NCBI RefSeq assembly: GCF_011303755.1
Contig: NZ_CP049885.1
Coordinates: 2,028,001 to 2,092,000, forward strand
Length of the DNA: 64,000 nucleotides
DNA from: Acidovorax sp. HDW3
GTDB taxonomy: Bacteria > Pseudomonadota > Gammaproteobacteria > Burkholderiales > Burkholderiaceae_C
Reading direction: 5' to 3'
Shown: positions 1 to 9,383 of the stretch, in pieces
How the letters are laid out: every line of letters starts with the position of its first letter
Position numbering within the stretch: position 1 is the stretch's first letter
Program-made: the position numbers and the translations under genes
Notes under the pieces: model-generated
Told to the model about the DNA's origin: nothing
Seen by the model: the letters and a program-made list of their open reading frames with translations, nothing else
Databases searched by the model: none

Positions 1-1608
1 GCCAACGACACGCTGCTGGCCGTGCCCTTCTTCACCTTCATGGGCTTGATTCTGGAACGCTCGGGCATGGCAGAGGACTTGCTCGACACCGTCGGCCAGG
101 TCTTTGGCCCGGTGCGCGGCGGCCTGGCGCTGGCGGTGATTTTTGTCGGCGCGCTGCTCGCTGCCACCACCGGCGTGGTGGCGGCATCGGTCATCTCCAT
201 GGGCCTGATCTCGCTACCCATCATGCTGCGCTACGGCTACGACCGCAGCCTCTCCAGCGGCGTGATTGCGGCCTCGGGCACGCTGGCGCAGATCATTCCG
301 CCCTCGCTGGTGCTCATCCTCATGGCCGACCAGCTCGGCAAGAGCGTGGGCGAGATGTACAAGGGCGCCTTCATCCCCGGCTTCATGCTCATGGGGCTGT
401 ACGTGCTGTGGGTGGTGATTGTGGCCATCGTCAAGCCCGCCGCCGTGCCCGCGCTGCCGCCCCAGGCGCGCATCTACCGCGAGGCCGACGGCAGCGGCGG
501 CTACCTGTCGCTGACGGTGGTCATGGGCATTTCCACCGCCGTGGCGCTGTTCTTGGCGGCGCACATGGCCGACGTGCACACCTGGTGGCAGGGCCACGAG
601 GTGCTGGAGGTGCCGACCGACGAGAAGGTCGTCACCGCCATGTGCGGCGGCACGGCGATTGCCTTCGTGCTCGCCAGCATCAACCGCGTGTTCAAGCTCG
701 GCCTGCTCTCGCGCCTGGCCGAGCGCGTGACCTTTGTCCTCATCCCGCCGCTGCTGCTGATTTTCCTGGTGCTGGGCACCATCTTTTTGGGCATTGCCAC
801 CCCCACCGAGGGCGGTGCCATGGGCGCGATGGCGGCACTCATCATCGGTTTTGCACGCGGGCGCCTGAACATGAAGCTGCTGCAACAAGCCCTGGGCTCG
901 ACCACGCGGCTGGCGAGCTTTGTCATGTTCATCATGATTGGCGCCACCACCTTCAGCATGATCTTTCAGGCCGCCGATGGCCCAAAGTGGGTCGAGCACC
1001 TCATGGCCAGCCTGCCCGGCGGCCAGGTGGGCTTTCTGATCGTCGTCAACCTGATGATCTTCTTCCTCGCCTTCTTCCTCGATTATTTCGAGCTCTCGTT
1101 CATCGTCGTGCCGCTGCTCGGCCCCGTGGCCGACAAGATGGGCATTGACCTGATCTGGTTTGGTGTGCTGCTGGCGATGAATATGCAAACCTCGTTCATG
1201 CACCCGCCGTTTGGCTTTGCGCTGTTTTTCCTGCGCAGCGTCGCGCCCGAAAAGCCCTATGTGGACCGCGTCACGGGCCAGACCATCGCCCCGGTGACGA
1301 CGATGCAAATCTACAAGGGCGCCATCCCCTTCGTGCTGATTCAGCTCGTCATGGTCAGCACCTTGATTGCCTTCCCCGGCATCGTCACCGGCAGCCTGGA
1401 TAAAAAGGTCGAGGTCAATATGGAGGCGGTGGGCAACCAGCTCCTCGATGAGCTGCAGAACGACCAGGGTTACGGCGAAACCCCCATCGAAGCCAGCCCG
1501 CAGGCCGCGCCAGAAGTCGCCCCTGAGGCCACTCCCGAAGCCGCCCCCGCCGAAGACGATCCACTCAAGGCGCTGCAAGACGCCGTGCAGCAGCAGCCCA
1601 AGCCCTGA
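1..1608 (+). CDS. dctM: TRAP transporter large permease (DctM), 5' end outside the window
   Basis: The frame is open from base 1, so this is the C-terminal part (535 codons) of the large membrane subunit of a TRAP transporter, which couples the sodium gradient to uptake of an organic acid delivered by a periplasmic binding protein. Many hydrophobic helices are visible, with the family-typical stretches GTLAQIIPPSLVLI and ATPTEGGAMGAMAALI. The protein ends with a long Pro/Ala/Glu-rich tail (about the last 45 residues, repeats of the type APEATPEAAP) that is not part of the permease fold and is probably disordered. The dctP gene that could supply the binding protein lies 1 kb downstream on the opposite strand. 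The substrate cannot be read from the sequence. Confidence 0.9.
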   Translation, partial: ANDTLLAVPFFTFMGLILERSGMAEDLLDTVGQVFGPVRGGLALAVIFVGALLAATTGVVAASVISMGLISLPIMLRYGYDRSLSSGVIAASGTLAQIIPPSLVLILMADQLGKSVGEMYKGAFIPGFMLMGLYVLWVVIVAIVKPAAVPALPPQARIYREADGSGGYLSLTVVMGISTAVALFLAAHMADVHTWWQGHEVLEVPTDEKVVTAMCGGTAIAFVLASINRVFKLGLLSRLAERVTFVLIPPLLLIFLVLGTIFLGIATPTEGGAMGAMAALIIGFARGRLNMKLLQQALGSTTRLASFVMFIMIGATTFSMIFQAADGPKWVEHLMASLPGGQVGFLIVVNLMIFFLAFFLDYFELSFIVVPLLGPVADKMGIDLIWFGVLLAMNMQTSFMHPPFGFALFFLRSVAPEKPYVDRVTGQTIAPVTTMQIYKGAIPFVLIQLVMVSTLIAFPGIVTGSLDKKVEVNMEAVGNQLLDELQNDQGYGETPIEASPQAAPEVAPEATPEAAPAEDDPLKALQDAVQQQPKP

Positions 1609-1626
1609 TCGACCGCGCGCTGCGCG

Positions 1627-2490
1627 CTACGCCGGCGCTGCCAGGCTGCCAAACCAGCCCAGCGCCTCCTGCCAGCAAGCCTGGGCCTGGGGCCGGAAGT
1701 AGCCCATGTGGCCCACCTGCGTGCCCAGCAGGCGCGGGTCGATCTCCTTGCGCTGCAGCGGCGCGCCGCTGTAGCCCCGCACAAAGGCATCGCGCGAGGC
1801 AGGCAACGCCCAGAGGTCATCGAGGGCATTGGCAGCCACGATGGGCGTGCGCACCTGGGCATAGCGCTGCGCCAGGTCGGGCAGCTGCGGGTCGTCAAAG
1901 AAAAAATGCGGAAACTGGCACCAGCGGCGCCACTGGTGAAACACGTCCCTCGGCAAATCTTCGCCCAGGCCCAGCATCCGCCAGGGGCAGTAGCCCTTGC
2001 TCCAGGTCAGCAGCGGCAGCACCACGCGCCACATGGTGAGCACGCGCAGGCGCTCGCCCCGGGGCATGTAGCCGTGCCAGCCGGCGCCCAAGCCAAACAG
2101 ATAGCAGCCCGCGAGCTTGTGGTGGTTGGGCAGCAGCCCCAGGGCATGGCCACCAAATGAATGGCCCACCAGGTACAGCGGCACATCATCGACCGCCAGC
2201 GCATCAACCACGGCCGCCAAGTCCTGGCGCCCCCAGTCGAGCATGTCCATGCGAAAACCGCGCAGCCGGGGCGGGCGCGATTGGCCCATGCCCCGGTAGT
2301 CAAACGTCACCGTCTCAAAACCCTGGGCGCTGGCAAACTCGGCAAAGCGCCGGTAAAAGCCTTGCGGCACGGCGGTTGCGCCAGCCACCACCAGGCGCCC
2401 GCGCAGGGGCGCCTGCGCTGCAAAGCGCTGGCCCGCCAGGCGGTAGCCATCGGCCGCCACAAAGTTCAAAGCAAGGGAGGAAGCGTGCAC
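1627..2490 (-). CDS. alpha/beta hydrolase
   Basis: A 287-residue protein of the alpha/beta hydrolase fold. The nucleophile elbow is GHSFGG, and TFDYRGMGQS precedes it as in serine esterases and lipases of the YheT/abhydrolase type. An Asp in ANALDDLWA and a His in GTQVGHMGYF are candidates for the rest of the triad. The reading frame is open further upstream into dctP, but the first 52 codons do not look like protein; GTG at 2490, with a purine-rich AGAAAGG upstream, is the better start. No signal peptide is visible, so it is probably cytoplasmic. The substrate is unknown. Confidence 0.75.
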   Translation of the reverse strand: MHASSLALNFVAADGYRLAGQRFAAQAPLRGRLVVAGATAVPQGFYRRFAEFASAQGFETVTFDYRGMGQSRPPRLRGFRMDMLDWGRQDLAAVVDALAVDDVPLYLVGHSFGGHALGLLPNHHKLAGCYLFGLGAGWHGYMPRGERLRVLTMWRVVLPLLTWSKGYCPWRMLGLGEDLPRDVFHQWRRWCQFPHFFFDDPQLPDLAQRYAQVRTPIVAANALDDLWALPASRDAFVRGYSGAPLQRKEIDPRLLGTQVGHMGYFRPQAQACWQEALGWFGSLAAPA

Positions 2491-2535
2491 AACGGCCTTT
2501 CTACTTGGGATAGCACCACGCGCGGCACAAACAAC

Positions 2536-2566
2536 AACGCCCGCAACCCCAGGGGCTGCGGGCGTT
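2536..2566 (-). terminator. rho-independent terminator after dctP
   Basis: Two 15-base arms, AACGCCCGCAACCCC (2536-2550) and GGGGCTGCGGGCGTT (2552-2566), pair with one mismatch. Read on the minus strand, the hairpin is followed by TTGTTGTTTG. It lies just after the dctP stop codon and separates dctP from the hydrolase gene. Confidence 0.75.
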
Positions 2567-2588
2567 GGCCCGGCAGCGTTGCCTAAAT

Positions 2589-3671
2589 TTAAATCTTGAC
2601 GCTGTTCATGTACTGGTTGAACGGGTACTCCGAGAAGCGATTCCACAGAATCTGGTCACGCTGAAAGGCACGCATGTCCTGGTGGATTTTCTTGAACTCG
2701 GGCGACTTGGCTTCGTGCTCGGCAAAAACTTCCATCGAAGCCTTGAAACCCGCATCCATCAAGCTCTTGGGGAAGGCTTTGAGCTGGGTCTTGTTGGCCA
2801 CCAGGCGTTTGAGCGCCAGGGGGTTGAGCGCCTGGTACTTGCTCGTCATGTCGGCCGAAGCAACACGCGTGGCGGCGTCCAAGATCGCCTTGTTCTGCGC
2901 CGACAGGGCGTTGTATTTCTTGAGGTTGATGAAGAACTCCAAATCGGCACCACCCTCCCACCAACCAGGGTAGTAGTAGAAGGGGGCCACTTTGTTGAAG
3001 CCCAGCTTTTCATCGTCGTAGGGACCGACGAACTCGGCCGCGTCGAGCGTGCCTTTTTCCAGTGCCTGGTACACGTCGCCCGCAGGCATGTTCTGCGACA
3101 CCACGCCAAGCTTGGCCATGGCCTCGCCAAACACGCCGCCGCCCAGGCGCATCTTCAGGCCCTTGAGGTCTTCCGGGCCCTTGATTTCCTTGCGGTACCA
3201 GCCGCCCATCTGCGTCGTGGTGTTGCCGGCGCTGGCGGTCTTGAAGTTGTATTTTTCAAAGAAGGCGTCAAGCAGCTTGCGGCCGTTGCCGTGGTCTTTC
3301 CAGGCCGACATTTGCAGCGGCGTAAAGCCAAAGGGCACGGCGCAGCTGAAGGCAAAAATAGGATCCTTACCCGTGAAGTAATAGGCCGCCGTGAGCGAAA
3401 TATCGATGGTGTCGCCCTGCAGCGCATCGACCACGCCAAAAGCGGGCATCAGCTCACCCGCCGGATGCACCGAGATTTCAAACTTACCGCCCGAGAGCGC
3501 CTTGACGGTTTCCGACAGCTTTTCGGCGCTGCCAAAAATGGTGTCGAGCGACTTGGGAAAGCTCGCCGCCAGGCGCCAGCGCACCGTTTCCTGGGCATGT
3601 ACGGCTGGGGCCACGCCTGCGGCCAACACGCCGGCGATACCGGCGTTTTTGATGAGAGAGCGACGATCCAT
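2589..3671 (-). CDS. dctP: TRAP transporter substrate-binding protein (DctP family)
   Basis: A 360-residue periplasmic solute-binding protein. The N-terminus MDRRSLIKNAG followed by a hydrophobic run and AVHAQ is a twin-arginine-like signal peptide with a cleavage site near residue 26. The mature part follows the DctP pattern: WRLAASFPKS at the start, MRLGGGVFGEAMAKLG and AAEFVGPYDDEKLGF in the middle. The latter type is common in binding proteins annotated for 2-oxo acids or aromatic acids, but the ligand is not determined here. AGGAGA stands upstream of the ATG. The membrane subunit gene at the start of the window is the likely partner, although it is convergent with this gene. Confidence 0.9.
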   Translation of the reverse strand: MDRRSLIKNAGIAGVLAAGVAPAVHAQETVRWRLAASFPKSLDTIFGSAEKLSETVKALSGGKFEISVHPAGELMPAFGVVDALQGDTIDISLTAAYYFTGKDPIFAFSCAVPFGFTPLQMSAWKDHGNGRKLLDAFFEKYNFKTASAGNTTTQMGGWYRKEIKGPEDLKGLKMRLGGGVFGEAMAKLGVVSQNMPAGDVYQALEKGTLDAAEFVGPYDDEKLGFNKVAPFYYYPGWWEGGADLEFFINLKKYNALSAQNKAILDAATRVASADMTSKYQALNPLALKRLVANKTQLKAFPKSLMDAGFKASMEVFAEHEAKSPEFKKIHQDMRAFQRDQILWNRFSEYPFNQYMNSVKI

Positions 3672-3758
3672 GACAAGGGTCTCCTGTGTCGTTATAAAAA
3701 ACCGGCCACCGCTTGGCAGTGGCCGCGCGCATTGTAAAAAGCCTCTATGCCGCCGCGC

Positions 3759-5657
3759 TTACAACGCGCCCCCGGACAAACCAGCAAAGCGGGCCCGAAT
3801 GGCCGCCTCGATGCCCGCAGCGTCCAGCCCCTGCAGCGCCAGCAGTTTGGCCGGGTCGCCGTGCTCGATGAAGGCGTCGGGCAGGCCCAGCTGCAGCACC
3901 GGCAGGGAGACGCCGGCAGCGTTGAGCGCCTCGCACACCGCGCTGCCCGCGCCGCCCTGGATGCAGCCCTCTTCCAGCGTCACCAGCGCGTCGTGCGTGG
4001 CCGCCAGCTGCAGCAGCAGTTCGGTATCGAGCGGCTTGGCCCAGCGCATGTTGGCCACGGTGGCGTCCAATTTTTCTGCCGCCGCCAGCGCCGGGTACAA
4101 CAGCGTGCCAAAGGCCAGGATGGCGATGCGCGGCCCGGCGCTTTCGCCTTGGCACTCACGGCGCACTTCGCCCTTGCCGTAGGGCAGGCCCTCCAAACCC
4201 TCCAGCGGCGCCACACCGGCACCGCTGCCACGCGGGTAGCGCACGGCCACGGGGTAGTTTTGCGCGTAGGCGGTAGAGAGCAGCTGGCGGCATTCGCGTT
4301 CGTCGGCCGGGCAGGCCAGGGCCATGTTGGGAATGCAGCGGATGAAGGCGATGTCGTAGGCGCCGGCGTGCGTGGCGCCGTCCGCGCCCACCAGGCCGGC
4401 GCGGTCCAGGGCAAAGACCACGGGCAGGTTCTGCAGCGCCACGTCGTGGATCAGCTGGTCGTAGGCGCGCTGCAAGAAGGTGGAGTAGATGGCAACCACG
4501 GGCTTCACGCCCTCGCAGGCCAGGCCGGCGGCGAAGGTGACGGCGTGCTGCTCGGCAATGCCCACGTCGTGGTAGCGCGCGGGAAAGCGACGGTGAAACT
4601 CGACCATGCCCGAGCCCTCGCGCATGGCCGGGGTGATGGCCACCAGGCGCGCGTCCTGCGCCGCCATGTCGCACAGCCACTGGCCAAACACCTGGGTAAA
4701 GGTTTGTTTGGCGGGCGTGGCCGGGGCCACCAGGCCCACGCTGGGATCAAACTTGCCCGGGCCGTGGTAGGCCACGGGGTCTTGCTCGGCGAGCTTGTAG
4801 CCCTGGCCCTTCTTGGTGACCACGTGCAGGAACTGCGGGCCCTTCAATTCGCGGATGTTCTCCAGCGTCGGGATGAGCGAGTCGAGGTCGTGGCCGTCGA
4901 TGGGGCCGATGTAGTTGAAGCCGAATTTCTCGAACAGCGTCGCCGGCACCACCATGCCCTTGGCCTGCTGCTCCAGGCGCTTGGCGAGTTCGAGCAGGGG
5001 CGGCGCGTTTTTGAGCACGTTCTTGCCCACGTCGCGCGCCTTGGCGTAGAACTGGCCGCTCATGAGCTGCGCCAGGTAGCGGTTGAGCGCGCCCACGGGC
5101 GGGCTGATGCTCATGTCGTTGTCGTTGAGGATGACCAGGAGGCGCGCATCTTCCTGCACGCCGGCGTTGTTCAGCGCCTCGAAGGCCATGCCCGCCGTCA
5201 TGGCGCCGTCGCCAATGATGGCCACGCAGTGGCGGCTCTCGCCTTTTTGCCGCGCCGCCAGCGCCATGCCCAGGGCGGCGGAGATGCTGGTGGACGAATG
5301 CCCGGTGCCAAAGGTGTCGAACGCGCTCTCGTCGCGGCGCGGAAAGCCCGAGACGCCGCCCAACTGGCGCAGCGTGCCCATGCGCTCGCGCCGCCCGGTG
5401 AGGATTTTGTGCGGGTAGGTCTGGTGGCCCACGTCCCACACCAGGCGATCGTGCGGGGTGTTGAAGACGTGGTGCAGGGCGATGGTCAGCTCCACCGTGC
5501 CGAGGTTGGAGCTCAGGTGACCGCCGGTTTTGGCCACGCTGTCGATGAGGTAGGCGCGCAGCTCTTGCGCCAGCTGCGGCAGTTCATGGCGCGCCAGGCG
5601 GCGCAGCGCAGCGGGCTCGGTGACGCGCTCAAGCAGGGGGTAGGTCTGGGTGGACAT
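3759..5657 (-). CDS. dxs: 1-deoxy-D-xylulose-5-phosphate synthase
   Basis: Condenses pyruvate and glyceraldehyde 3-phosphate to DXP, the first step of the MEP isoprenoid pathway, using thiamine diphosphate. The 632-residue length is normal. The thiamine-binding [16 protein letters not shown] is near residue 150, [11 protein letters not shown] near 70, and the transketolase pyrimidine-binding region contains [15 protein letters not shown]. It lies downstream of ispA on the same strand with a 71-bp gap, so xseB-ispA-dxs probably form one operon as in many proteobacteria. The spacer in front of its ATG holds a REP-like repeat. Confidence 0.97.
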   Translation of the reverse strand: MSTQTYPLLERVTEPAALRRLARHELPQLAQELRAYLIDSVAKTGGHLSSNLGTVELTIALHHVFNTPHDRLVWDVGHQTYPHKILTGRRERMGTLRQLGGVSGFPRRDESAFDTFGTGHSSTSISAALGMALAARQKGESRHCVAIIGDGAMTAGMAFEALNNAGVQEDARLLVILNDNDMSISPPVGALNRYLAQLMSGQFYAKARDVGKNVLKNAPPLLELAKRLEQQAKGMVVPATLFEKFGFNYIGPIDGHDLDSLIPTLENIRELKGPQFLHVVTKKGQGYKLAEQDPVAYHGPGKFDPSVGLVAPATPAKQTFTQVFGQWLCDMAAQDARLVAITPAMREGSGMVEFHRRFPARYHDVGIAEQHAVTFAAGLACEGVKPVVAIYSTFLQRAYDQLIHDVALQNLPVVFALDRAGLVGADGATHAGAYDIAFIRCIPNMALACPADERECRQLLSTAYAQNYPVAVRYPRGSGAGVAPLEGLEGLPYGKGEVRRECQGESAGPRIAILAFGTLLYPALAAAEKLDATVANMRWAKPLDTELLLQLAATHDALVTLEEGCIQGGAGSAVCEALNAAGVSLPVLQLGLPDAFIEHGDPAKLLALQGLDAAGIEAAIRARFAGLSGGAL

Positions 5658-5665
5658 TTACTATC

Positions 5666-5712
5666 TTTTTGATAGCTACTCACGCTTATTCAATAAGCGT
5701 TAGCGGCCTAAA
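5666..5712. repeat. REP-like hairpin repeat, copy 1
   Basis: Spacer between ispA and dxs. The core ACGCTTA-TTCAA-TAAGCGT forms a hairpin and is preceded by GATAGCTACT, the usual left edge of this family. Confidence 0.6.
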
Positions 5713-5728
5713 ACACTTCAAAATTTCG

Positions 5729-6643
5729 TCAATGCGAGCGGTGCACCACGGCCTGCGCCAGCGCGGCCAGGGCCTGGGTGTCTTGCAGGCCGCTGGCATC
5801 GAGCGCGGCCTGCGCCTGGCGCAGCAAATCATCGGCGTAGGCGCGGGCGGCGGGCAGTCCCAGGAGCGACACGTAGGTGGGTTTGTCGTTGGCCGCGTCC
5901 TTGCCTGCCGTCTTGCCCAGGGTGGCCGAGTCCTGCGTCACGTCCAGAATGTCGTCCACCACCTGGAACGCCAGGCCCAGCGCCGCGCCGTAGGCCGCCA
6001 GCTGCGCCTGCGCCTGGGCACTGGCCGCGCCGCAGGCTGCGCCCATCGTCACGCAGGCTTGGAGCAAGGCGCCGGTTTTCAGGCGGTGCATGTGGCGCAG
6101 CTCGGCCTCGGTCAGTGCCAGGCCGACGCTGGCCAGGTCGATCGCCTGCCCGCCCGCCATGCCGTGCACGCCCGAGGCCTGCGCCAGCAGCCGGCACAGG
6201 CGTGCCTGCACGGCGGGGGCGATGGCGGCGTCGTCGGGCACCAGCAGCTCAAAAGCCAGCGCCTGCAGCGCGTCGCCCGCCAGCAGCGCCTGCGCCTGGC
6301 CGAACTGCACGTGCACCGTGGGTTTGCCCCGGCGCAGCAGGTCGTTGTCCATGCACGGCATGTCGTCGTGCACCAAAGAATAGGCGTGGATCAGCTCCAC
6401 CGCGCAGGCCGCGCGCAGCGCTGCTGCCGCCTGGCCGCCCACGGCCTGGCTGGCGGCAAGCACCAAGAGCGGGCGCAGGCGCTTGCCCCCGCCCTGCACG
6501 GCGTAGCGCATGGCGGCGCCCAGATCGGCGGGCGCCTCTTGCGGCATCCACTGCACCAGCGCGGCCTCGACCTGCGCCAGCTGCTGCGCCGTCCAGGCCG
6601 AAAGATCAAACAAAGAAGCCGAAGAATTCACTGTGCTGTCCAT
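5729..6643 (-). CDS. ispA: farnesyl/geranyl diphosphate synthase
   Basis: A 304-residue class 1 polyprenyl synthase that extends DMAPP with IPP to GPP/FPP. The first Asp-rich motif is DDMPCMDND and the second is [13 protein letters not shown] and the [11 protein letters not shown] region are also present. It overlaps the end of xseB by 16 bp and precedes dxs, giving the widespread xseB-ispA-dxs order. Length and motifs fit short-chain (C15) synthases; exact product length is inferred from family and context. Confidence 0.95.
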   Translation of the reverse strand: MDSTVNSSASLFDLSAWTAQQLAQVEAALVQWMPQEAPADLGAAMRYAVQGGGKRLRPLLVLAASQAVGGQAAAALRAACAVELIHAYSLVHDDMPCMDNDLLRRGKPTVHVQFGQAQALLAGDALQALAFELLVPDDAAIAPAVQARLCRLLAQASGVHGMAGGQAIDLASVGLALTEAELRHMHRLKTGALLQACVTMGAACGAASAQAQAQLAAYGAALGLAFQVVDDILDVTQDSATLGKTAGKDAANDKPTYVSLLGLPAARAYADDLLRQAQAALDASGLQDTQALAALAQAVVHRSH

Positions 6644-6858
6644 GCGTGCGCCATCCCTTCATCGAGCACCTGAATCTGCGCCTGCACCGCCTGCAACCGG
6701 GCGCGGCAAAAATCGAGCAAAAAAGCGGCGCGCTGGTAACCGGCGAGCATCTCGTCGAGCGGCAGCTGGCCGGCCTCGATACGGGCCACGAGTTGTTCCA
6801 GCTCTTGCTGCGCTGCTTCGTAGCTGGCGGGGGCAGCTGGGGCGGTGGCCTTGGGCAT
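6628..6858 (-). CDS. xseB: exodeoxyribonuclease VII small subunit
   Basis: A 76-residue helical subunit of exonuclease VII, which together with XseA degrades single-stranded [23 protein letters not shown] followed by [12 protein letters not shown] is the family signature. ATG at 6858 ([10 protein letters not shown]) is chosen because the upstream open frame is low-complexity and the length then equals the family norm. First gene of the xseB-ispA-dxs cluster; the gene overlap suggests translational coupling. Confidence 0.92.
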   Translation of the reverse strand: MPKATAPAAPASYEAAQQELEQLVARIEAGQLPLDEMLAGYQRAAFLLDFCRARLQAVQAQIQVLDEGMAHAWTAQ

Positions 6859-6985
6859 GGTGCAAAAGGGGGGCGAGGGGGTGAAAACGGGCGATTTTAG
6901 GCGCAGCCCAAGGCCCTGCCGACGCGGCCCACGCCCTAGCGCGCACGCCAATACCAGCACCCACCCCCGGGATAACCATGGCGCC

Positions 6986-7043
6986 TATAATCCCTTTCCC
7001 TTGAAGCCGGCCCTGGGTATGCATCCCGGCCGGTTTTGTTTTT
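6986..7043 (+). promoter_or_regulatory. -10 box and leader hairpin with T-run upstream of the Rieske gene
   Basis: TATAAT at 6986-6991 is a perfect -10 box; no good -35 is seen. About 16 bp downstream, CCGGCC (7007-7012) pairs with GGCCGG (7028-7033), with GGG/CCC pairing inside, and is followed by TTTTGTTTTTT (7034-7044). This is an intrinsic-terminator shape placed between promoter and start codon, so it may act as an attenuator or end a short leader RNA. Confidence 0.5.
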
Positions 7044-7081
7044 TCAGTCCCTCCCTGTGGGGAGTCTTTATCAGGTCGCCC

Positions 7082-8209
7082 ATGTCTGATTTAAGTCTTC
7101 AGCTGCAGCAGGCCGCAAGCCAACTACCAGTTTCCAGCTATTTCGACCCCGCCCTGTTCCAGCGCGAGGTGCAAACCCTGTTCCAGCCCGGCCCGCGCTA
7201 CGTCGGCCATGCGCTGAACGTACCGCAGGCGGGCGATTACTACGCCCTGCCGCAAGAGAGCGAGGGCCGCGCCCTGGTGCACAACGCCCGGGGGCAAATC
7301 GAGCTGGTCTCCAACGTCTGCCGCCACCGCCAGGCCATCATGCTCAAGGGCCGGGGCAACCTGCAAGGCCAGGGCAAGGGCCACGCCGGCGGCAACATCG
7401 TCTGCCCCATCCACCGCTGGACCTACGCCCCCAGCGGCCAGCTGCTGGGCGCGCCGCATTTCGCCCACGACCCCTGCCTGGACCTGAACAACTACCGCCT
7501 GCGCGAGTGGAACGGCCTTTTGTTCGAGGACAACGGCCGCGACATCGCCGCCGACCTGGCCGCCATGGGCGAGCGCGCCGCGCTCTCGTTCGAGGGCTAC
7601 GCCTTCGACCGCGTCGAGCTGCACGAGTGCAACTACAACTGGAAGACTTTCATCGAGGTCTATCTGGAGGACTACCACGTCGGCCCCTTCCACCCCGGCC
7701 TGGGCAACTTCGTCACCTGCGACGACCTCAAATGGCAGTTCGGCCAGGAGTTTTCCGTGCAGACGGTGGGCGTGGCGCCGAGCTTTGGCAAACCCGGCTC
7801 GGATGTGTACAAAAAGTGGCACGAGGTGCTGCTCAAGTACCAGGGCGGCGAAAAACCCCAGCGCGGCGCCATCTGGCTGACCTACTACCCGCACATCATG
7901 GTCGAGTGGTACCCGCACGTGCTCACCGTCTCCACCCTGCAGCCGCTGGGCGTGAACAAGACGCTGAACATGGTCGAGTTCTACTACCCGGAAGAAATCG
8001 TTGCCTTTGAGCGCGAATTCGTCGAAGCGCAGCAAGCGGCCTACATGGAAACCGCCATCGAGGACGACGAAATCGGCGAGCGCATGGACGCCGGGCGCCA
8101 AGCCCTGTACCAGCGCGGCGACAACGAAGTCGGCCCCTACCAAAGCCCGATGGAGGACGGAATGCAGCACTTTCACGCCTGGTACCGCCAGAAAATGGGT
8201 ACGCTGTAA
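7082..8209 (+). CDS. Rieske-type aromatic ring-hydroxylating oxygenase, alpha subunit
   Basis: A 375-residue oxygenase-like protein with an N-terminal Rieske [2Fe-2S] domain (CRH ... CPIH) and a C-terminal mononuclear iron domain with EDYHVGPFH (Asp plus His-x4-His). The spacing between CRH and CPIH is 25 residues rather than the usual 15-17, because of a Gly-rich insert (GRGNLQGQGKGHAGG). No reductase, ferredoxin or beta subunit gene is adjacent, so electron partners must come from elsewhere. ATG at 7082 is chosen because the open frame upstream runs through the promoter and leader hairpin. The substrate is unknown; similar stand-alone proteins are related to choline/carnitine-type oxygenases. 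Confidence 0.85.
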   Translation: MSDLSLQLQQAASQLPVSSYFDPALFQREVQTLFQPGPRYVGHALNVPQAGDYYALPQESEGRALVHNARGQIELVSNVCRHRQAIMLKGRGNLQGQGKGHAGGNIVCPIHRWTYAPSGQLLGAPHFAHDPCLDLNNYRLREWNGLLFEDNGRDIAADLAAMGERAALSFEGYAFDRVELHECNYNWKTFIEVYLEDYHVGPFHPGLGNFVTCDDLKWQFGQEFSVQTVGVAPSFGKPGSDVYKKWHEVLLKYQGGEKPQRGAIWLTYYPHIMVEWYPHVLTVSTLQPLGVNKTLNMVEFYYPEEIVAFEREFVEAQQAAYMETAIEDDEIGERMDAGRQALYQRGDNEVGPYQSPMEDGMQHFHAWYRQKMGTL

Positions 8210-8230
8210 ATTCCATCGACTATGAATTTA

Positions 8231-8391
8231 GGCGACGCTGAAGAAGTCCCCGCGATGCGATGCGCCCCGGGTTGGGATGAGCTGCAAGGCGTAAAGCGCA
8301 GCAATAGCCATCGCTATTGCGAGCATTTGCAACGCCGCAGATCGCCCAAACCGGGGATGCAGCGCGCGCGCGGGACTTTTTCAGCGTTGCC
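8231..8391. repeat. long palindromic element A (161 bp)
   Basis: The ends GGCGACGCTGAAGAAGTCCC and GGGACTTTTTCAGCGTTGCC are inverted repeats with two mismatches. The core carries GCTGCAAGGCG, AAAGCGCAGC, an apical hairpin CAATAGC-CATC-GCTATTG, and ATTTGCAACGCCGCAG. The same core, with a different but still paired tip, is in the element at 26101-26276. It contains no ORF. REP copy 2 follows directly. Confidence 0.75.
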
Positions 8392-8393
8392 TT

Positions 8394-8437
8394 AATAGCT
8401 GTTCACGCTTACCCCATAAGCGCTGGCAGCTATTTTT
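8394..8437. repeat. REP-like hairpin repeat, copy 2
   Basis: Core ACGCTTA-CCCCA-TAAGCGCT followed by GGCAGCTATTTTTA, abutting element A and ending 15 bp before the EamA transporter start codon. Confidence 0.6.
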
Positions 8438-8452
8438 ACGTCTAAAAAAACA

Positions 8453-9337
8453 ATGCAAGCGCTGTGGATGGTGCTCGCCGGGCTGCTGTTTGCCAGCATG
8501 GGCATGTGCGTGAAGATCGCCTCGGCCGATTTCAATACCGCCGAACTGGTGTGCTACCGGGGCCTGGTCAGCGCCGCCCTGCTGTGGCTGCTGGCGCGCC
8601 ACCAGGGCGTGGCGCTGGCCACCCGCCTGCCGGCCATGCACGCCTGGCGCAGCCTGGTGGGCGTGGCCTCGCTCGGCGCCTGGTTCTACGCCACCACGCA
8701 GCTGCCGCTGCCCACGGCGATGACGCTCAACTACACCAGCAGCCTGTGGATTGCCGCCTTGCTCACCACCGCCGGCCTGCTCGGCTGGAAGGGCCCGCGC
8801 CAGGCGCCGCCGCCCACCCTGCTGGCCACGCTGCTGCTGGGCTTTGGCGGCGTCGCCCTGCTGCTGCGCCCGAGCGTGGGCAGCGGCCAGGGCCTGGCGG
8901 CGGCCATCGGCCTGGCCTCGGGCCTGTCGGCCGCGCTGGCCTATCTGCAGGTCGGCGCCCTGGCGCGCGCTGGCGAGCCCGAGACGCGCACGGTGTTCTA
9001 CTTTGCCCTGGGCGCCGCCATCGCCGGCGGCGCTGCCATGGCGCTCACCGGCCTCTCGCCCTGGCCCGGCTGGCACGCCCTGTGGCTGCTGCCCCTGGGC
9101 CTGTTTGCCGCCGGCGGCCAGTGGTGCATGACGCGCGCCTACACCTGCGCCCGCAGCGCCCGTGCCACCCTGGTGGCCGCCAACTTGCAGTACAGCGGCA
9201 TCGTCTTTGCGAGCCTCTACGGCGTGCTGCTGCTGGGCGAGCACATCGCCGCGCTGGGCTGGCTGGGCATGGCGCTGATCGTCGCCAGCGGCATTGCCGC
9301 CACGGCGCTGCGCACCCGCACGGCAGCAGCTGCCTAA
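8453..9337 (+). CDS. DMT-superfamily transporter (EamA family)
   Basis: A 294-residue inner-membrane protein with ten predicted hydrophobic helices arranged as two EamA repeats; MQALWMVLAGLLFASMGMCVKIAS opens the first, and TLVAANLQYSGIVFASLYG belongs to the second. Members export amino acids, metabolites or drugs; nothing in the context indicates the substrate. The ATG stands 15 bp after a REP repeat, with only a weak A-rich ribosome-binding region. Confidence 0.88.
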   Translation: MQALWMVLAGLLFASMGMCVKIASADFNTAELVCYRGLVSAALLWLLARHQGVALATRLPAMHAWRSLVGVASLGAWFYATTQLPLPTAMTLNYTSSLWIAALLTTAGLLGWKGPRQAPPPTLLATLLLGFGGVALLLRPSVGSGQGLAAAIGLASGLSAALAYLQVGALARAGEPETRTVFYFALGAAIAGGAAMALTGLSPWPGWHALWLLPLGLFAAGGQWCMTRAYTCARSARATLVAANLQYSGIVFASLYGVLLLGEHIAALGWLGMALIVASGIAATALRTRTAAAA

Positions 9338-9383
9338 AAAGCCCGGCTTTTCCGGCAATTGGCGGGGCCGTAGAAACCCCACA

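Noticed and set aside
3747-5672. 641-codon open frame on the plus strand
   Set aside because: Antisense shadow of dxs with no protein-like features.
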